Shown one piece after another: positions 1 to 7,142 of a stretch of DNA of 34,796 nt (position 1 is its first letter; every line of letters begins with the position of its first letter). The DNA is from JANOXC01 sp031418215 (GTDB lineage: Bacteria; Bacteroidota; Bacteroidia; AKYH767-A; OLB10). The stretch spans positions 1 to 34,796 of the forward strand of contig JANOXC010000200.1 of NCBI GenBank assembly GCA_031418215.1, given 5' to 3'. Below the pieces are notes generated by a model, which did not search any database, had not been told where the DNA came from, and was given only the letters and a program-made list of their open reading frames with translations. The position numbers and the translations under genes are program-made.

Positions 1-263
1 TGCACAACTATCCCATTCTCCATATGCAACTTGGTAGCTAGTTCTTGCAATTTCTCATTAGAAGCAGATTCTACTTTTTTCTCAAAACCACTAAAGGAAT
101 GCCTGATCGACGAAGTAAAAGTTAGCGTTTCAACAATATGAAGCAAGGTGATTTCCGCTTTCAGCAATTTTGCCATAAATACTGCATGCTCAAGGCTGAG
201 GTCTGCAGTTTCAGAAAAATCGTAAGGAATTAAAATTTTTGAGATTTGAAAGTCCTTTTGCAT
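1..263 (-). CDS. Universal stress protein, C-terminal part missing (window edge)
   Basis: Reading the minus strand from an ATG at 263 gives 87 open residues that run off the left edge. The opening (QKDFQISKILIPYDFSETAD) is the classic beta-1 and first-helix start of a Usp domain, with the conserved Asp after the first strand, and the second strand (ITLLHIVE) follows at residues 38-45. Usp proteins bind ATP/AMP or act in stress and energy-limitation responses in the cytoplasm. The start lies 19 bases downstream of the stop of the larger universal stress protein at 283-1161, so the two are probably co-transcribed. Whether this copy has one or two Usp domains cannot be seen here. The family call is firm; the exact role is unknown. 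Confidence 0.85.
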   Translation of the reverse strand, partial: MQKDFQISKILIPYDFSETADLSLEHAVFMAKLLKAEITLLHIVETLTFTSSIRHSFSGFEKKVESASNEKLQELATKLHMENGIVV

Positions 264-282
264 GGTAAATACGTTTTATAAA

Positions 283-1161
283 TTAGCTAATGGTAAACTC
301 AAGGTTGTCTTTGCGTTCTATAGGGCGAACGCTGCAGACAGGGATTTCAGAATTGTTGATAATTTCCTGTGATGCTGTTCCGATAAAATATTCCGTCCAA
401 ACCAACTCCTGCTGTGTCATAATCATAATCAGGTCAGCATTCACAAGTGTTGCAAAATTAATCACTTCCACTGCAATTTTATCTCCTTCAATGAATTCTC
501 CTTTTACTTGTACCTGATGTGAAGATATAAATTCTACTACCTGGTCTAACTGACGGGTTAATTTATTTATTAAGAACTCATCCTTAGTATCTATTACAGA
601 AATAACCCTTACTTCTGATTGAAAGAAACGGGCAATGTCTATACATTTTACTACTTTTTCTTTCGTCTCCCTCGAAAAATCCAAAGGAAGAACAATGGTC
701 TTACAACCCTGATTATGATTTTTCCCTTTGATGGTTATTACCGGGCAAGGTGCTTCTTTTATAACCCTAACGGCATTGGACCCAATAAATTTTTTGGTAA
801 GGGTAGTTTCACCACAGGTGCCCATAATGATAAAAGCGGCGTCTAATTCAGTGGCTACTTTTACTATCTCTTCATAAATTTTACCCTTTTCAATACGTGT
901 TTGGATATCAAGGCCTGATGATTTTTTTGCCTCAATGGCTAACTCGTTCAGTTTCGTTTGGATGCCGGTTCGAAGCAATGATTCCTGCGTTTCGTGACTG
1001 GAAAACAAGTTAAACACTGACGATAAAAGGGTTGCGTCAATTACATAAAGCAAGGTAATATCTGAATTTGTGGCCCTGGCAAGATTATATGACTGACCTA
1101 ATGCTATATTTGATTGCTCGGAAAAATCAACTGGCACCACAATGTGGTTACTTAATGGCAT
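283..1161 (-). CDS. Universal stress protein with two Usp domains
   Basis: A 292-residue cytoplasmic protein made of two Usp domains in tandem. The first begins at about residue 5 (NHIVVPVDFSEQSNIAL) and ends with the nucleotide-loop-like segment MGTCGETTLTKKFIGSNA and strand CPVITIK near residue 143. The second starts at about residue 152 (KTIVLPLDFSRETKEKV) and ends in IPVCSVRPI. In known ATP-binding Usp proteins the loop reads G-2x-G-9x-G(S/T); domain 1 keeps an approximate version, while domain 2 (MTQQELVWTEYFIGTAS) lacks the first glycines, so only domain 1 looks competent to bind nucleotide (inference). It heads a run of two Usp genes on the minus strand and is divergent from the nucleoside phosphorylase, 45 bases apart. 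A -7 box lies at 1187-1194. Confidence 0.92.
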   Translation of the reverse strand: MPLSNHIVVPVDFSEQSNIALGQSYNLARATNSDITLLYVIDATLLSSVFNLFSSHETQESLLRTGIQTKLNELAIEAKKSSGLDIQTRIEKGKIYEEIVKVATELDAAFIIMGTCGETTLTKKFIGSNAVRVIKEAPCPVITIKGKNHNQGCKTIVLPLDFSRETKEKVVKCIDIARFFQSEVRVISVIDTKDEFLINKLTRQLDQVVEFISSHQVQVKGEFIEGDKIAVEVINFATLVNADLIMIMTQQELVWTEYFIGTASQEIINNSEIPVCSVRPIERKDNLEFTIS

Positions 1162-1186
1162 ATTACAATAGTTTCTACTTTCGTTA

Positions 1187-1194
1187 CAAATTTA
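1187..1194 (-). promoter_or_regulatory. Candidate promoter -7 box for the universal stress genes
   Basis: On the minus strand these bases read TAAATTTG, a perfect match to the Bacteroidota sigma -7 consensus TAnnTTTG. It lies 25 bases before the ATG at 1161. A TTTG that could act as -33 element occurs 15 bases upstream (1213-1210), a shorter spacer than the usual 17-23, so the pairing is uncertain. It falls in the 45-base divergent spacer shared with the nucleoside phosphorylase gene. Confidence 0.45.
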
Positions 1195-1206
1195 TTCAAA
1201 AAGACG

Positions 1207-2073
1207 ATGCAAAAGATACCCGAATCGGAACTTATTCTTAACAATGATGGCAGTGTATATCACCTAAACCTGCTACCACATGACATTTCAGACAAAATAA
1301 TAAACGTTGGCGACCCGGACAGGGTTTCAATGGTAAGTGACTTTTTTGACACGATTGAACTCAAAAAGCAGAAAAGGGAATTTGTAACACATACAGGAAC
1401 CTATAAAGGAAAGCGGATTACGGTGCTTTCCACAGGGATTGGTACCGATAATATTGACATTGTATATAACGAACTTGATGCCCTGGTCAATATTGATTTA
1501 AAGACCCGTTATATTAAAGAACAGAAAACCAGCCTAAACCTTGTCCGTATTGGGACCAGCGGCTCGCTCCAGGAGGATATTCCGGTAGATTCTTTTGTCG
1601 TTTCGACATTCGGACTCGGACTGGACGGCTTGTTAAATTTTTACAAACTCATCAATGATGATGAAGAAGCCGGCATCATCAATACTTTCCGCAATCATTA
1701 TCCAAATCAAGGCATTTTTCCCGATTCCTATCTTTCCCGCGCCTCGCAAATGCTTGTTGATAGATTAGGTGAAGGAATGCAACCAGGCATCACAGCATCA
1801 TGCTCCGGTTTTTACGCTCCACAAATGCGGCAGTTAAGATTAGAACCATCAAGACCTGATATGATTTCAAAACTAAGTTCCTTCCGCTACGGCAATCACC
1901 GCATTACCAATTTCGAAATGGAAACAGGAGCAATGTACGGATTGGCAAAATTACTAGGACATCATTGCTGTGCGGTGAATGTGATTGTGGCAAATAGGGT
2001 AGTGCAGCAGTTTTCGAAGAAATACCATGAGAAGATGAATGAGTTGATTGAAACGGTGCTAGAAAGAATTTGA
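1207..2073 (+). CDS. Nucleoside phosphorylase (uridine phosphorylase-like, PNP/UDP family)
   Basis: A 288-residue protein of the PNP_UDP_1 family, which cleaves nucleosides with phosphate to free base and ribose-1-phosphate in salvage pathways. Family features seen in order: phosphate-loop segment VGDPDRVSMVSDFFD (about residues 34-48), GTYKGKRITVLSTGIGTDN (63-81), the strand VRIGTSGSLQEDIPVDSFVV (114-133) with the conserved Gly-Thr-Ser-Gly, and FEMETGAMYGLAKLLGH (236-252), whose Met-Glu pair contacts the ribose in known structures. Length is slightly above the roughly 250 of E. coli Udp, as in Bacteroidota homologues. Substrate preference (uridine versus purine nucleosides) cannot be decided here. 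It is transcribed alone, divergent from the universal stress genes, and is followed by a repeat-rich spacer. Confidence 0.88.
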   Translation: MQKIPESELILNNDGSVYHLNLLPHDISDKIINVGDPDRVSMVSDFFDTIELKKQKREFVTHTGTYKGKRITVLSTGIGTDNIDIVYNELDALVNIDLKTRYIKEQKTSLNLVRIGTSGSLQEDIPVDSFVVSTFGLGLDGLLNFYKLINDDEEAGIINTFRNHYPNQGIFPDSYLSRASQMLVDRLGEGMQPGITASCSGFYAPQMRQLRLEPSRPDMISKLSSFRYGNHRITNFEMETGAMYGLAKLLGHHCCAVNVIVANRVVQQFSKKYHEKMNELIETVLERI

Positions 2074-2084
2074 AAATGAGGAAG

Positions 2085-2104
2085 AATTTGAAAATTTGAA
2101 AATG
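2085..2104. repeat. Octamer-phased AT repeat, copy 1
   Basis: Tandem AATTTGAA units (period 8) followed by AATG. The same 20 bases occur in reverse complement at 33942-33961, next to the fructose-bisphosphate aldolase gene. It starts 12 bases after the nucleoside phosphorylase stop. Function unknown. Confidence 0.6.
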
Positions 2105-2150
2105 AAAGCGTAGTTTATGCGTGATATTAATTATTCAACATCTTAGAGCG

Positions 2151-2178
2151 GCAGTAGGCAGTAGGCAGTAGGCAGTAG
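2151..2178. repeat. Four perfect tandem copies of GCAGTAG
   Basis: Four head-to-tail 7-base units, 2151-2157, 2158-2164, 2165-2171 and 2172-2178, followed by GG. In reverse complement they read as CTGCCTA-type units, related to the CTGCTTA-type units at 9619-9645. The array is too short-phased and lacks spacers, so it is not CRISPR. It lies in the spacer between nucleoside phosphorylase and the GNAT gene. Confidence 0.85.
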
Positions 2179-2265
2179 GGTTTAGCAAGATAGTCGATAT
2201 TTATTTTCTTGATGCTTATTTCCCAAATTAATTCAAACAATTTCAAACAACCTCAAACAAAAGTC

Positions 2266-2300
2266 TTGATACTTGATACTTGCGACTAGATACCCAATAC
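2266..2300. repeat. Degenerate 7-base tandem repeat (TTGATAC family), copy 1
   Basis: Five consecutive 7-base units: TTGATAC twice (2266-2279), then TTGCGAC, TAGATAC and CCAATAC, ending 7 bases before the GNAT start codon. The reverse complement of 2261-2286 matches 9541-9566 at 25 of 26 bases. The units sit where the GNAT promoter or leader should be, so they may be transcribed. Confidence 0.8.
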
Positions 2301-2307
2301 CAAAAAC

Positions 2308-2736
2308 ATGTTTAAAACAATATCCTTCAAATCATCCGATAAACAATATGCCGACATCGCATTCGCAATTCGACAGAAAGTCTTCGTCATAGAACAAAAA
2401 GTTGATGCACGTGAAGAATATGACGAGCATGAAGAAGAAAGTTTGCATTACTTATTATATAAAGACGAGACGCCAATTGGCACTGCACGCTGTCGACAGA
2501 CGGATAAAGGAGTGAAGCTGGAGCGTTTTGCAGTTTTACCTGAATATAGAAAAGACGGTGCCGGTAGTTTTTTAGTGAATGCTGTTTTGAATGCCGTTAT
2601 GCCATTGAATAAGAAAATATATCTACACTCACAGGTTGCAGCCATGAATTTATACCGGCGTGCAGGATTTAAGGAAGAAGGAGAATTGTTTTATGAGGCG
2701 AATATTCCGCATTATAGGATGGTGTTTATTAAATAG
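2308..2736 (+). CDS. GNAT family N-acetyltransferase (ElaA/YitI-like)
   Basis: A 142-residue single-domain acetyltransferase. The segment AIRQKVFVIEQKVDAREEYD (about residues 20-39) is the characteristic N-terminal helix and loop of the ElaA/YitI-like branch of GNAT. The acetyl-CoA-binding motif A follows: strand LERFAVLPEYR (71-81) and a pyrophosphate loop KDGAGSFLV (82-90), a variant of R/Q-x-x-G-x-G/A. The C-terminal part AAMNLYRRAGFKEEGELFYE (111-130) is the usual motif B with YxxxGF. The family transfers an acetyl group from acetyl-CoA to an amine; the acceptor is not predictable. The ATG at 2308 is preceded directly by the 7-base repeats, so no ordinary leader is evident. It converges with panD. 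Confidence 0.88.
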   Translation: MFKTISFKSSDKQYADIAFAIRQKVFVIEQKVDAREEYDEHEEESLHYLLYKDETPIGTARCRQTDKGVKLERFAVLPEYRKDGAGSFLVNAVLNAVMPLNKKIYLHSQVAAMNLYRRAGFKEEGELFYEANIPHYRMVFIK

Positions 2737-2831
2737 CCTGATTTTTCAAAAATGACTATTTTTTTTTATCATTAACGACAAGTCATGCAAAATATTTTTT
2801 TAAACGATAAGATTGTAATAAGTGAATCATG

Positions 2832-3176
2832 CTAAAGATTATTCTTCTCCTTAGGAAAAACAATTGTCGGTTTAAAATCCCTTGCTTCTTTCAGATCAAT
2901 CAATCCGTAGGAGATTACAATTATTATATCTCCAACCACACCCTTTCTAGCTGCAGGGCCGTTTAGGCAACAAATGCCTGAGCCTCTTTTCCCATTGATA
3001 AGATAAGTTACCAATCGTTCACCATTATTTACATTTACGACATGCACCTTTTCATTTTCAATCATATTTGCTGCATCCATCAGATCTTGATCAAGTGTCA
3101 GGCTGCCTTCATAATTCAAATTAGCTTCGGTTACAGTTACCCGGTGAACTTTAGATTTAAGAATTTCTATTTGCAT
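2832..3176 (-). CDS. panD: Aspartate 1-decarboxylase precursor
   Basis: PanD converts L-aspartate to beta-alanine, the amine half of pantothenate, in the cytoplasm. The 114-residue protein aligns along its length with known PanD: KVHRVTVTEANLNYEGS at residues 9-25 contains the Gly24-Ser25 bond that is autocleaved to give the pyruvoyl cofactor on Ser25, with the neighbouring Tyr22. Further conserved stretches are NGERLVTYLI (51-60) with the substrate-binding Arg, and NGPAARKGVVGDIIIVISYG. Length is slightly shorter than E. coli PanD (126), at the C-terminus, as is usual in this phylum. It is monocistronic here, converging with the GNAT gene; the other pantothenate genes (panB, panC) are not in the window. 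A perfect -7 box lies 17 bases upstream of the ATG. Confidence 0.97.
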   Translation of the reverse strand: MQIEILKSKVHRVTVTEANLNYEGSLTLDQDLMDAANMIENEKVHVVNVNNGERLVTYLINGKRGSGICCLNGPAARKGVVGDIIIVISYGLIDLKEARDFKPTIVFPKEKNNL

Positions 3177-3192
3177 AACTATTAATTTTAAG

Positions 3193-3200
3193 CAAAGTTA
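3193..3200 (-). promoter_or_regulatory. Candidate -7 box of panD
   Basis: The minus strand reads TAACTTTG, a perfect TAnnTTTG, 17 bases before the panD ATG at 3176. No convincing TTTG -33 element stands at 17-23 bases upstream; the call rests on the -7 box and its position only. Confidence 0.45.
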
Positions 3201-3478
3201 AAATGAATTGGGAAAACAGCTGATGGATTTAATTTAATGTGGAATCACTAACACGCTTTTAACACATTGCTTCTGTCAATTAAAATTCTTTTACCATCAT
3301 TCACAAATAAGGTAAATCTGAATTTTTAGTTTTCAATTTATTCATGAGCAACTATTCGCTACAGAATAAAAGCGGTTATGATTAAGTTTGGCGTATTTCC
3401 TTGTATGTTCCAATTGCAACTGGGAAAAACATATTTCATCGAATTTAACTATTTAAATACCAGCATATTGTAACTTAT
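3201..3478. other. AT-rich divergent spacer between panD and the toxin-antitoxin genes
   Basis: The full gap between panD and the toxin is 339 bases. Apart from the panD -7 box on its left and the operator/promoter on its right, I see no open frame, RNA-like fold or repeat. Its middle holds scattered A/T runs only. Confidence 0.5.
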
Positions 3479-3500
3479 AAGTTGTACTTTAGTACAACTT
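3479..3500. promoter_or_regulatory. Operator palindrome of the toxin-antitoxin operon
   Basis: A perfect 9-base inverted repeat, AAGTTGTAC (3479-3487) and GTACAACTT (3492-3500), around a 4-base centre. It lies just upstream of the -7 box at 3504-3511 and covers the TTG at 3482-3484 that would be the -33 element, 19 bases from the -7 box. Such siting fits autorepression by the HTH antitoxin alone or with the toxin, as known for HigBA-type modules; binding here is inferred. Confidence 0.7.
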
Positions 3501-3503
3501 GTT

Positions 3504-3511
3504 TATATTTG
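3504..3511 (+). promoter_or_regulatory. -7 box of the toxin-antitoxin operon (possible leaderless start)
   Basis: TATATTTG matches TAnnTTTG exactly, with TTG 19 bases upstream. Only four bases separate it from the toxin ATG at 3516, so transcription starting at the usual distance would begin at or very near the start codon, suggesting a leaderless or nearly leaderless mRNA. Confidence 0.6.
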
Positions 3512-3515
3512 TTGT

Positions 3516-3866
3516 ATGCAAAAAGTACATAAGTATCGGACAGTAATCTTTTATAAAGATTATTTCCAGGAGTTCTTTTTGAAACAGCGCGCAAAGGTTA
3601 AGGAGAAGATTATATGGACATTAGAGCTGATAGAGGATTTGGAGAAAGTGCCGGAAATTTACCTCAAGCATATTGAGAATACTGATGGATTATTTGAAAT
3701 AAGGATTCAACAAGGTAGTGATATATATAGAATATTTTGCTTTTTTGATAAGGGAAAATTAATTGTGTTAGCAAATGGATTTCAAAAAAAGGCTCAAAAG
3801 ATACCAAAGAAGGAAATTGAAAAAGCAGTTAAAATAAAAGAAGAATATGAAAAAGAAAAAAAGTAA
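3516..3866 (+). CDS. HigB/RelE-like toxin (Gp49-like family)
   Basis: A 116-residue basic protein of the phage-derived Gp49-like/HigB group in the RelE/ParE superfamily, whose members act as ribosome-dependent mRNA endonucleases or related toxins. Recognisable segments are TVIFYKDYFQEFFLKQ (about 9-24), a helical hairpin through KVPEIYLKHIENTDGLFEIR (54-73), then the core strands IYRIFCFFDKGKLIVLANGF (80-99) and a Lys-rich tail. The Arg in the YRIF strand and the basic FQKKAQK segment occupy positions used for catalysis or RNA contact in relatives (inference). The ATG at 3516 is the only early Met in frame. The antitoxin follows immediately, in the reverse (toxin-first) order typical of higBA. 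The gene sits directly behind its operator and promoter. Confidence 0.88.
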   Translation: MQKVHKYRTVIFYKDYFQEFFLKQRAKVKEKIIWTLELIEDLEKVPEIYLKHIENTDGLFEIRIQQGSDIYRIFCFFDKGKLIVLANGFQKKAQKIPKKEIEKAVKIKEEYEKEKK

Positions 3867-3867
3867 A

Positions 3868-4152
3868 ATGAAAACACTTGATCAGTTCAAAGAAGAACAA
3901 TATGGAAAGCGAGGTACAGCTAAGCGAGATAAGCTTGAAGCTGGTTATGAGTCATTTAAAATTGGCTCATTAATTCATGATGCACGCCTTGAAATGGGGC
4001 TTACACAAGAAGAGCTTGCAGAAAAGTGCGGCACCACAAAGTCCTATATTTCCAGAATTGAAAACAATTTAAAAGAAGCAAGAATTTCTACTCTTCAGAA
4101 AATTGTTGAATTAGGTTTGGGTGGTCAATTGCAACTTTCAATTAAACTTTAA
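3868..4152 (+). CDS. HigA-like HTH antitoxin (Xre family)
   Basis: The partner antitoxin and probable autorepressor: a HTH_3 (Xre-type) domain spans roughly residues 30-85, with the helix-turn-helix in GLTQEELAEKCGTTKSYISR and a conserved C-terminal strand GGQLQLSIKL. I chose ATG 3868, one base after the toxin stop (TAA, A, ATG), because the segment MKTLDQFKEE is the usual start in this family as I know it; an upstream in-frame ATG at 3847 would add seven mostly Lys residues and overlap the toxin gene by 20 bases. This gives 94 residues (101 with the other start). Tight spacing implies translational coupling to the toxin. Expected action: binds and neutralises the toxin and occupies the palindrome at 3479-3500. 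Confidence 0.88.
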   Translation: MKTLDQFKEEQYGKRGTAKRDKLEAGYESFKIGSLIHDARLEMGLTQEELAEKCGTTKSYISRIENNLKEARISTLQKIVELGLGGQLQLSIKL

Positions 4153-4188
4153 TTAAACAATAAGAATAGCTTTTCAAGTAGTTTTATC

Positions 4189-5553
4189 ATGAGCAATAAT
4201 TCCCTACAGGTAAATACCGGTTATGCAGATGTATGGCGCATATCCTGGCCCATTATGCTCAGCAGCCTGGCTAATACTGTTATTAATTTTACTGATACGG
4301 CTTTTGTTGGAAGAGTAGGAGAGACCGAACTCGCTGCATCAGCCATCGGGGGAGTTTTTTATTTTGTGTTGGTGATGATGGGCGTTGCCATCGGCATTGG
4401 TGCGCAAATAATGATTGCCCGCATGGCGGGAGAAAATAAGTCCAAAGAAATTGGTCGCATCTTCGATCATAGTGTGTTATTGTTGTTAGCATTGGCATCC
4501 TTAATGGTGGTGTGTTGTTATACATTGATGCCCGCTTTTATTGTAAAAATCATCAGCTCAGCTAAAGTGGCAGCAGCAGCAGTTGTCTATTTAAAAGCTC
4601 GTTCCTGGGGATTGTTTTTCATGATGATATTGGTAGCAACGCGATGTTTGTTTACTGGTATTGGTCAAACACGAATTGTTGGTTATACCACCGTTTTAAT
4701 GATGGTTCTCAATTTTATTTTAGGATATATATTCACCTTCGGGCATTACGGTTTTCCTGCAATGGGAATTATGGGTGTGGGACTGGCATCGGCTTGCTCA
4801 GAAACGGCTGCAGCATTGTATGCAATTGGATATGCTGTTATACGCAAGCCATTAAGGCAATTCGGGTTGTTTAAGTTTGCTTCCCTGCAAGTTTCCATTT
4901 TCAAGCAGATGTTCAATTTATCTGCTCCCATTGTTCTGCAAAATTTCCTTTCCATGGGTGCCTGGTTTTTGTTTTTTGTTTTGATTGAGAAAATGGGCCA
5001 ACATCAATTAGCCATTTCCAATGTTGTACGAACAGTTTACATGGTCCTTATGACGCCCATCTGGGGGTATTCACAAGCAGCAAATACCATGGTCAGTAAT
5101 ATCATTGGTCAAAATAAAGGTGATGAAGTGATGAAACTTACCTGGCGCATTTGTTTGATGGGATTTATAACCAGCTTGCTTTCCATTGGCATCGTATTGA
5201 TCAAACCTTATTTCTTGTTGAGTCTGGTAACAACCGATTTCTCCATTATGACAGATTCAATGGATAGTATATATATTATCTGTGGGGCTTCTCTTTGTTT
5301 TAGTACAGGAATGATTTTCCTAAGTGCTGTTTCAGGAACTGGCGACACACGCGCAGCCATGATGATTGAGTTTGTTAATATCTCAGCCTATTTGATTTTT
5401 GTTATTTTATGTACGCAAGTCTTTTTTACAAGGGTTGAAGTTGTCTGGCTTTCTGAAATTCAGTATTGGATATTGATGGCTTTGTTCAGCTATTTCTATC
5501 TTCGCAGTAACCGATGGAAAAAAAGAATTGGTTTTGCGGAATTAGCCGGATGA
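4189..5553 (+). CDS. MATE family efflux transporter (NorM-like)
   Basis: A 454-residue inner-membrane protein with about twelve hydrophobic segments in two related halves, the layout of MATE transporters, which export cationic drugs, toxins or metabolites in exchange for H+ or Na+. The N-terminal signature is visible: VWRISWPIMLSSLANTVINF (residues 15-34) followed by DTAFVGRVGETELAASAIGG, and the second half repeats it from LSAPIVLQNFLSMGAWF with a matching Q-L-A-I-S segment. Length is typical (440-460). It starts 36 bases after the antitoxin stop and is the first gene of an overlapping trio: its TGA is embedded in the ATGA that starts the lipoprotein, itself overlapping fmt. Substrate is unknown. 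Confidence 0.93.
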   Translation: MSNNSLQVNTGYADVWRISWPIMLSSLANTVINFTDTAFVGRVGETELAASAIGGVFYFVLVMMGVAIGIGAQIMIARMAGENKSKEIGRIFDHSVLLLLALASLMVVCCYTLMPAFIVKIISSAKVAAAAVVYLKARSWGLFFMMILVATRCLFTGIGQTRIVGYTTVLMMVLNFILGYIFTFGHYGFPAMGIMGVGLASACSETAAALYAIGYAVIRKPLRQFGLFKFASLQVSIFKQMFNLSAPIVLQNFLSMGAWFLFFVLIEKMGQHQLAISNVVRTVYMVLMTPIWGYSQAANTMVSNIIGQNKGDEVMKLTWRICLMGFITSLLSIGIVLIKPYFLLSLVTTDFSIMTDSMDSIYIICGASLCFSTGMIFLSAVSGTGDTRAAMMIEFVNISAYLIFVILCTQVFFTRVEVVWLSEIQYWILMALFSYFYLRSNRWKKRIGFAELAG

Positions 5554-5885
5554 GAATTGTTCTTCTGATGATTTCATTTGCATTGATTTTGTCGTCATGT
5601 TGTACTAGTAAGAAGTCACAGATAAAGAACAATACATTATCCGAAGAACATTGGAAGGAGCTCAAATATGTTGCAGTTGAAGTTTTTCTTCCGGAAGGAA
5701 TGGCAGGCTGTTCTTACCTGCTGAAGCTGGAAAATGAAACAATATTGCAACCTCTTAACCTTGCTGATTCATTAAAACACGAAAAACTCGAGTTGTGGAT
5801 TCGCTATCATCCTGAAAAAAAACGGATGAGTGTTTGCATGATGGGAACTATCGTAACTTTGGATGATATTCAATACAGAAAATAA
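5550..5885 (+). CDS. Small predicted lipoprotein of unknown function
   Basis: I do not recognise a family. The start at 5550 is chosen because ATG overlaps the MATE stop as ATGA and is followed at once by a good lipoprotein signal: MRIVLLMISFALILSSC with lipobox LSSC and the lipidated Cys at residue 17; the frame is open upstream to an ATG at 5514, which would bury the signal behind twelve polar residues. The mature part is about 95 residues with no membrane segment, containing a pattern of beta strands (YVAVEVFLPEGMAGCSYLLK; KRMSVCMMGTIVTLDDI). Its stop overlaps the fmt start by one base (TAATG). The coupling suggests co-expression with the MATE exporter and fmt rather than a shared pathway. 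Confidence 0.7.
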   Translation: MRIVLLMISFALILSSCCTSKKSQIKNNTLSEEHWKELKYVAVEVFLPEGMAGCSYLLKLENETILQPLNLADSLKHEKLELWIRYHPEKKRMSVCMMGTIVTLDDIQYRK

Positions 5886-6841
5886 TGCGCATACTTTTTT
5901 TTGGCACACCTGAGTTCGCAGTTCCCTCCTTAGCTGTTTTAGTGGAAAACGGGTTTGAAGTAGTGGGTGTGGTAACGGCACCCGATAAACCGGCAGGTCG
6001 CGGCCAGAAAATCCATTTTTCAGCAGTGAAGGAATATGCGCTTTCAAAAGGCCTTCAGTTATTTCAACCGACTAACCTAAAAGACAAACTGTTTTTGGAT
6101 TCAATGCAGAAACTACAGCCTGATTTAGGAATCGTAGTAGCATTTCGCATGATGCCTGTAGAATTATGGAGCATGCCGAAACTTGGTACATTTAATTTGC
6201 ATGGATCATTATTACCACAATATAGAGGTGCAGCACCCATTCAACGTGCATTGATGAATGGGGAAAAGGTTACAGGTGTCACTACTTTCTTCTTAAAACA
6301 TGCCATTGATACCGGTGGTATTATTTTTAGAGAAGAGATTCCAATCATACCAGGTGAAAATGCCGGCGAGTTGCATGACAGAATGATGGAGAAAGGCGCG
6401 GCGTTGGTTTTGAAGACGGTGAAGGCAATTGAACAGGAAAGATATTCCATGCAGGAACAAAGTGATTTTATCAGACCTGGTGAAGAATTAAAATCGGCCC
6501 CTAAAATATTTAAAGAAGATTGCCGGATTAATTTTTCTAATAGTGTGGCATCAATTTTTAATCAGGTATTGGGATTATCTCCTTATCCAGGTGCTTATTT
6601 TGAGTTAAAAAATGAAATCGACAATGTTGTTATTGCTGTTAAAGTTTTAGAAACGTCATTTGAATTATCTGATATTTCAACACCTCATCAACTTCTCACT
6701 GATCAAAAAACTTTTCTTAAAATTGGGACATCCGATGGATTTATTGTCATTGAAGAGCTGCAATGGCCCGGCAAAAAAAGAATGAAGACAAAAGAGTTTT
6801 TGAGAGGGTTTGCTTTGGATAAAAATTGGACTATCTTGTAA
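5885..6841 (+). CDS. fmt: Methionyl-tRNA formyltransferase
   Basis: Fmt transfers the formyl group of 10-formyltetrahydrofolate to Met-tRNA(fMet) for translation initiation, in the cytoplasm. The 318-residue protein has the standard layout: an N-terminal formyltransferase Rossmann domain opening with ILFFGTPEFAVPSL (residues 3-16), the catalytic Asn104 and His106 in NLHGSLLPQYRGAAPIQ, and the catalytic Asp142 in HAIDTGGI, corresponding to Asn108, His110 and Asp146 of the E. coli enzyme. The C-terminal tRNA-binding OB-like domain starts near residue 210 (INFSNSVASIFNQVLGLSPYPGAYF). Start ATG overlaps the stop of the lipoprotein gene (TAATG), so translation is probably coupled. In many bacteria fmt pairs with def; def is not in this window. 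Confidence 0.97.
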   Translation: MRILFFGTPEFAVPSLAVLVENGFEVVGVVTAPDKPAGRGQKIHFSAVKEYALSKGLQLFQPTNLKDKLFLDSMQKLQPDLGIVVAFRMMPVELWSMPKLGTFNLHGSLLPQYRGAAPIQRALMNGEKVTGVTTFFLKHAIDTGGIIFREEIPIIPGENAGELHDRMMEKGAALVLKTVKAIEQERYSMQEQSDFIRPGEELKSAPKIFKEDCRINFSNSVASIFNQVLGLSPYPGAYFELKNEIDNVVIAVKVLETSFELSDISTPHQLLTDQKTFLKIGTSDGFIVIEELQWPGKKRMKTKEFLRGFALDKNWTIL

Positions 6842-7142
6842 AGACAAACTTTTATTTTATTGTCATTTTTCAATTTACACCGATGTCATTCAGGAGGAAA
6901 CTTTTTGCAATAACCCTTAATGTTCATTCAATTAAATAAACATCTTTTATCCGATAATCACTAAGGAATCGTTCAAATAGATTCCTGAAGAACAACTTTA
7001 GTATGAATCTAATCATGTTTTTCCTATAAATCAAATAAATCATGGTTTAGACATTTTGATTTGAACTTATTAATGTTGAAATAAATTGTTATTATTCTTC
7101 AGATGCCAAAATATAATCCCCAAATTTACACTAGGAAAAGAG
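6842..7142. other. Spacer with one short hairpin between fmt and the sirtuin gene
   Basis: About 300 AT-rich bases without an open frame. The only structure I see is a perfect 7-base inverted repeat, AGGAATC (6964-6970) and GATTCCT (6980-6986) with a 9-base loop. No run of T follows it, so it is a poor intrinsic terminator; it could be an operator or chance. Confidence 0.35.

Noticed and set aside
2151..2178. GCAGTAG array as a CRISPR remnant
   Set aside because: Units are 7 bases with no spacers, and no cas gene lies nearby.
6964..6986. Hairpin as the fmt operon terminator
   Set aside because: Only a 7-base stem 120 bases past the stop, and no T-run follows; kept as an unexplained small inverted repeat.
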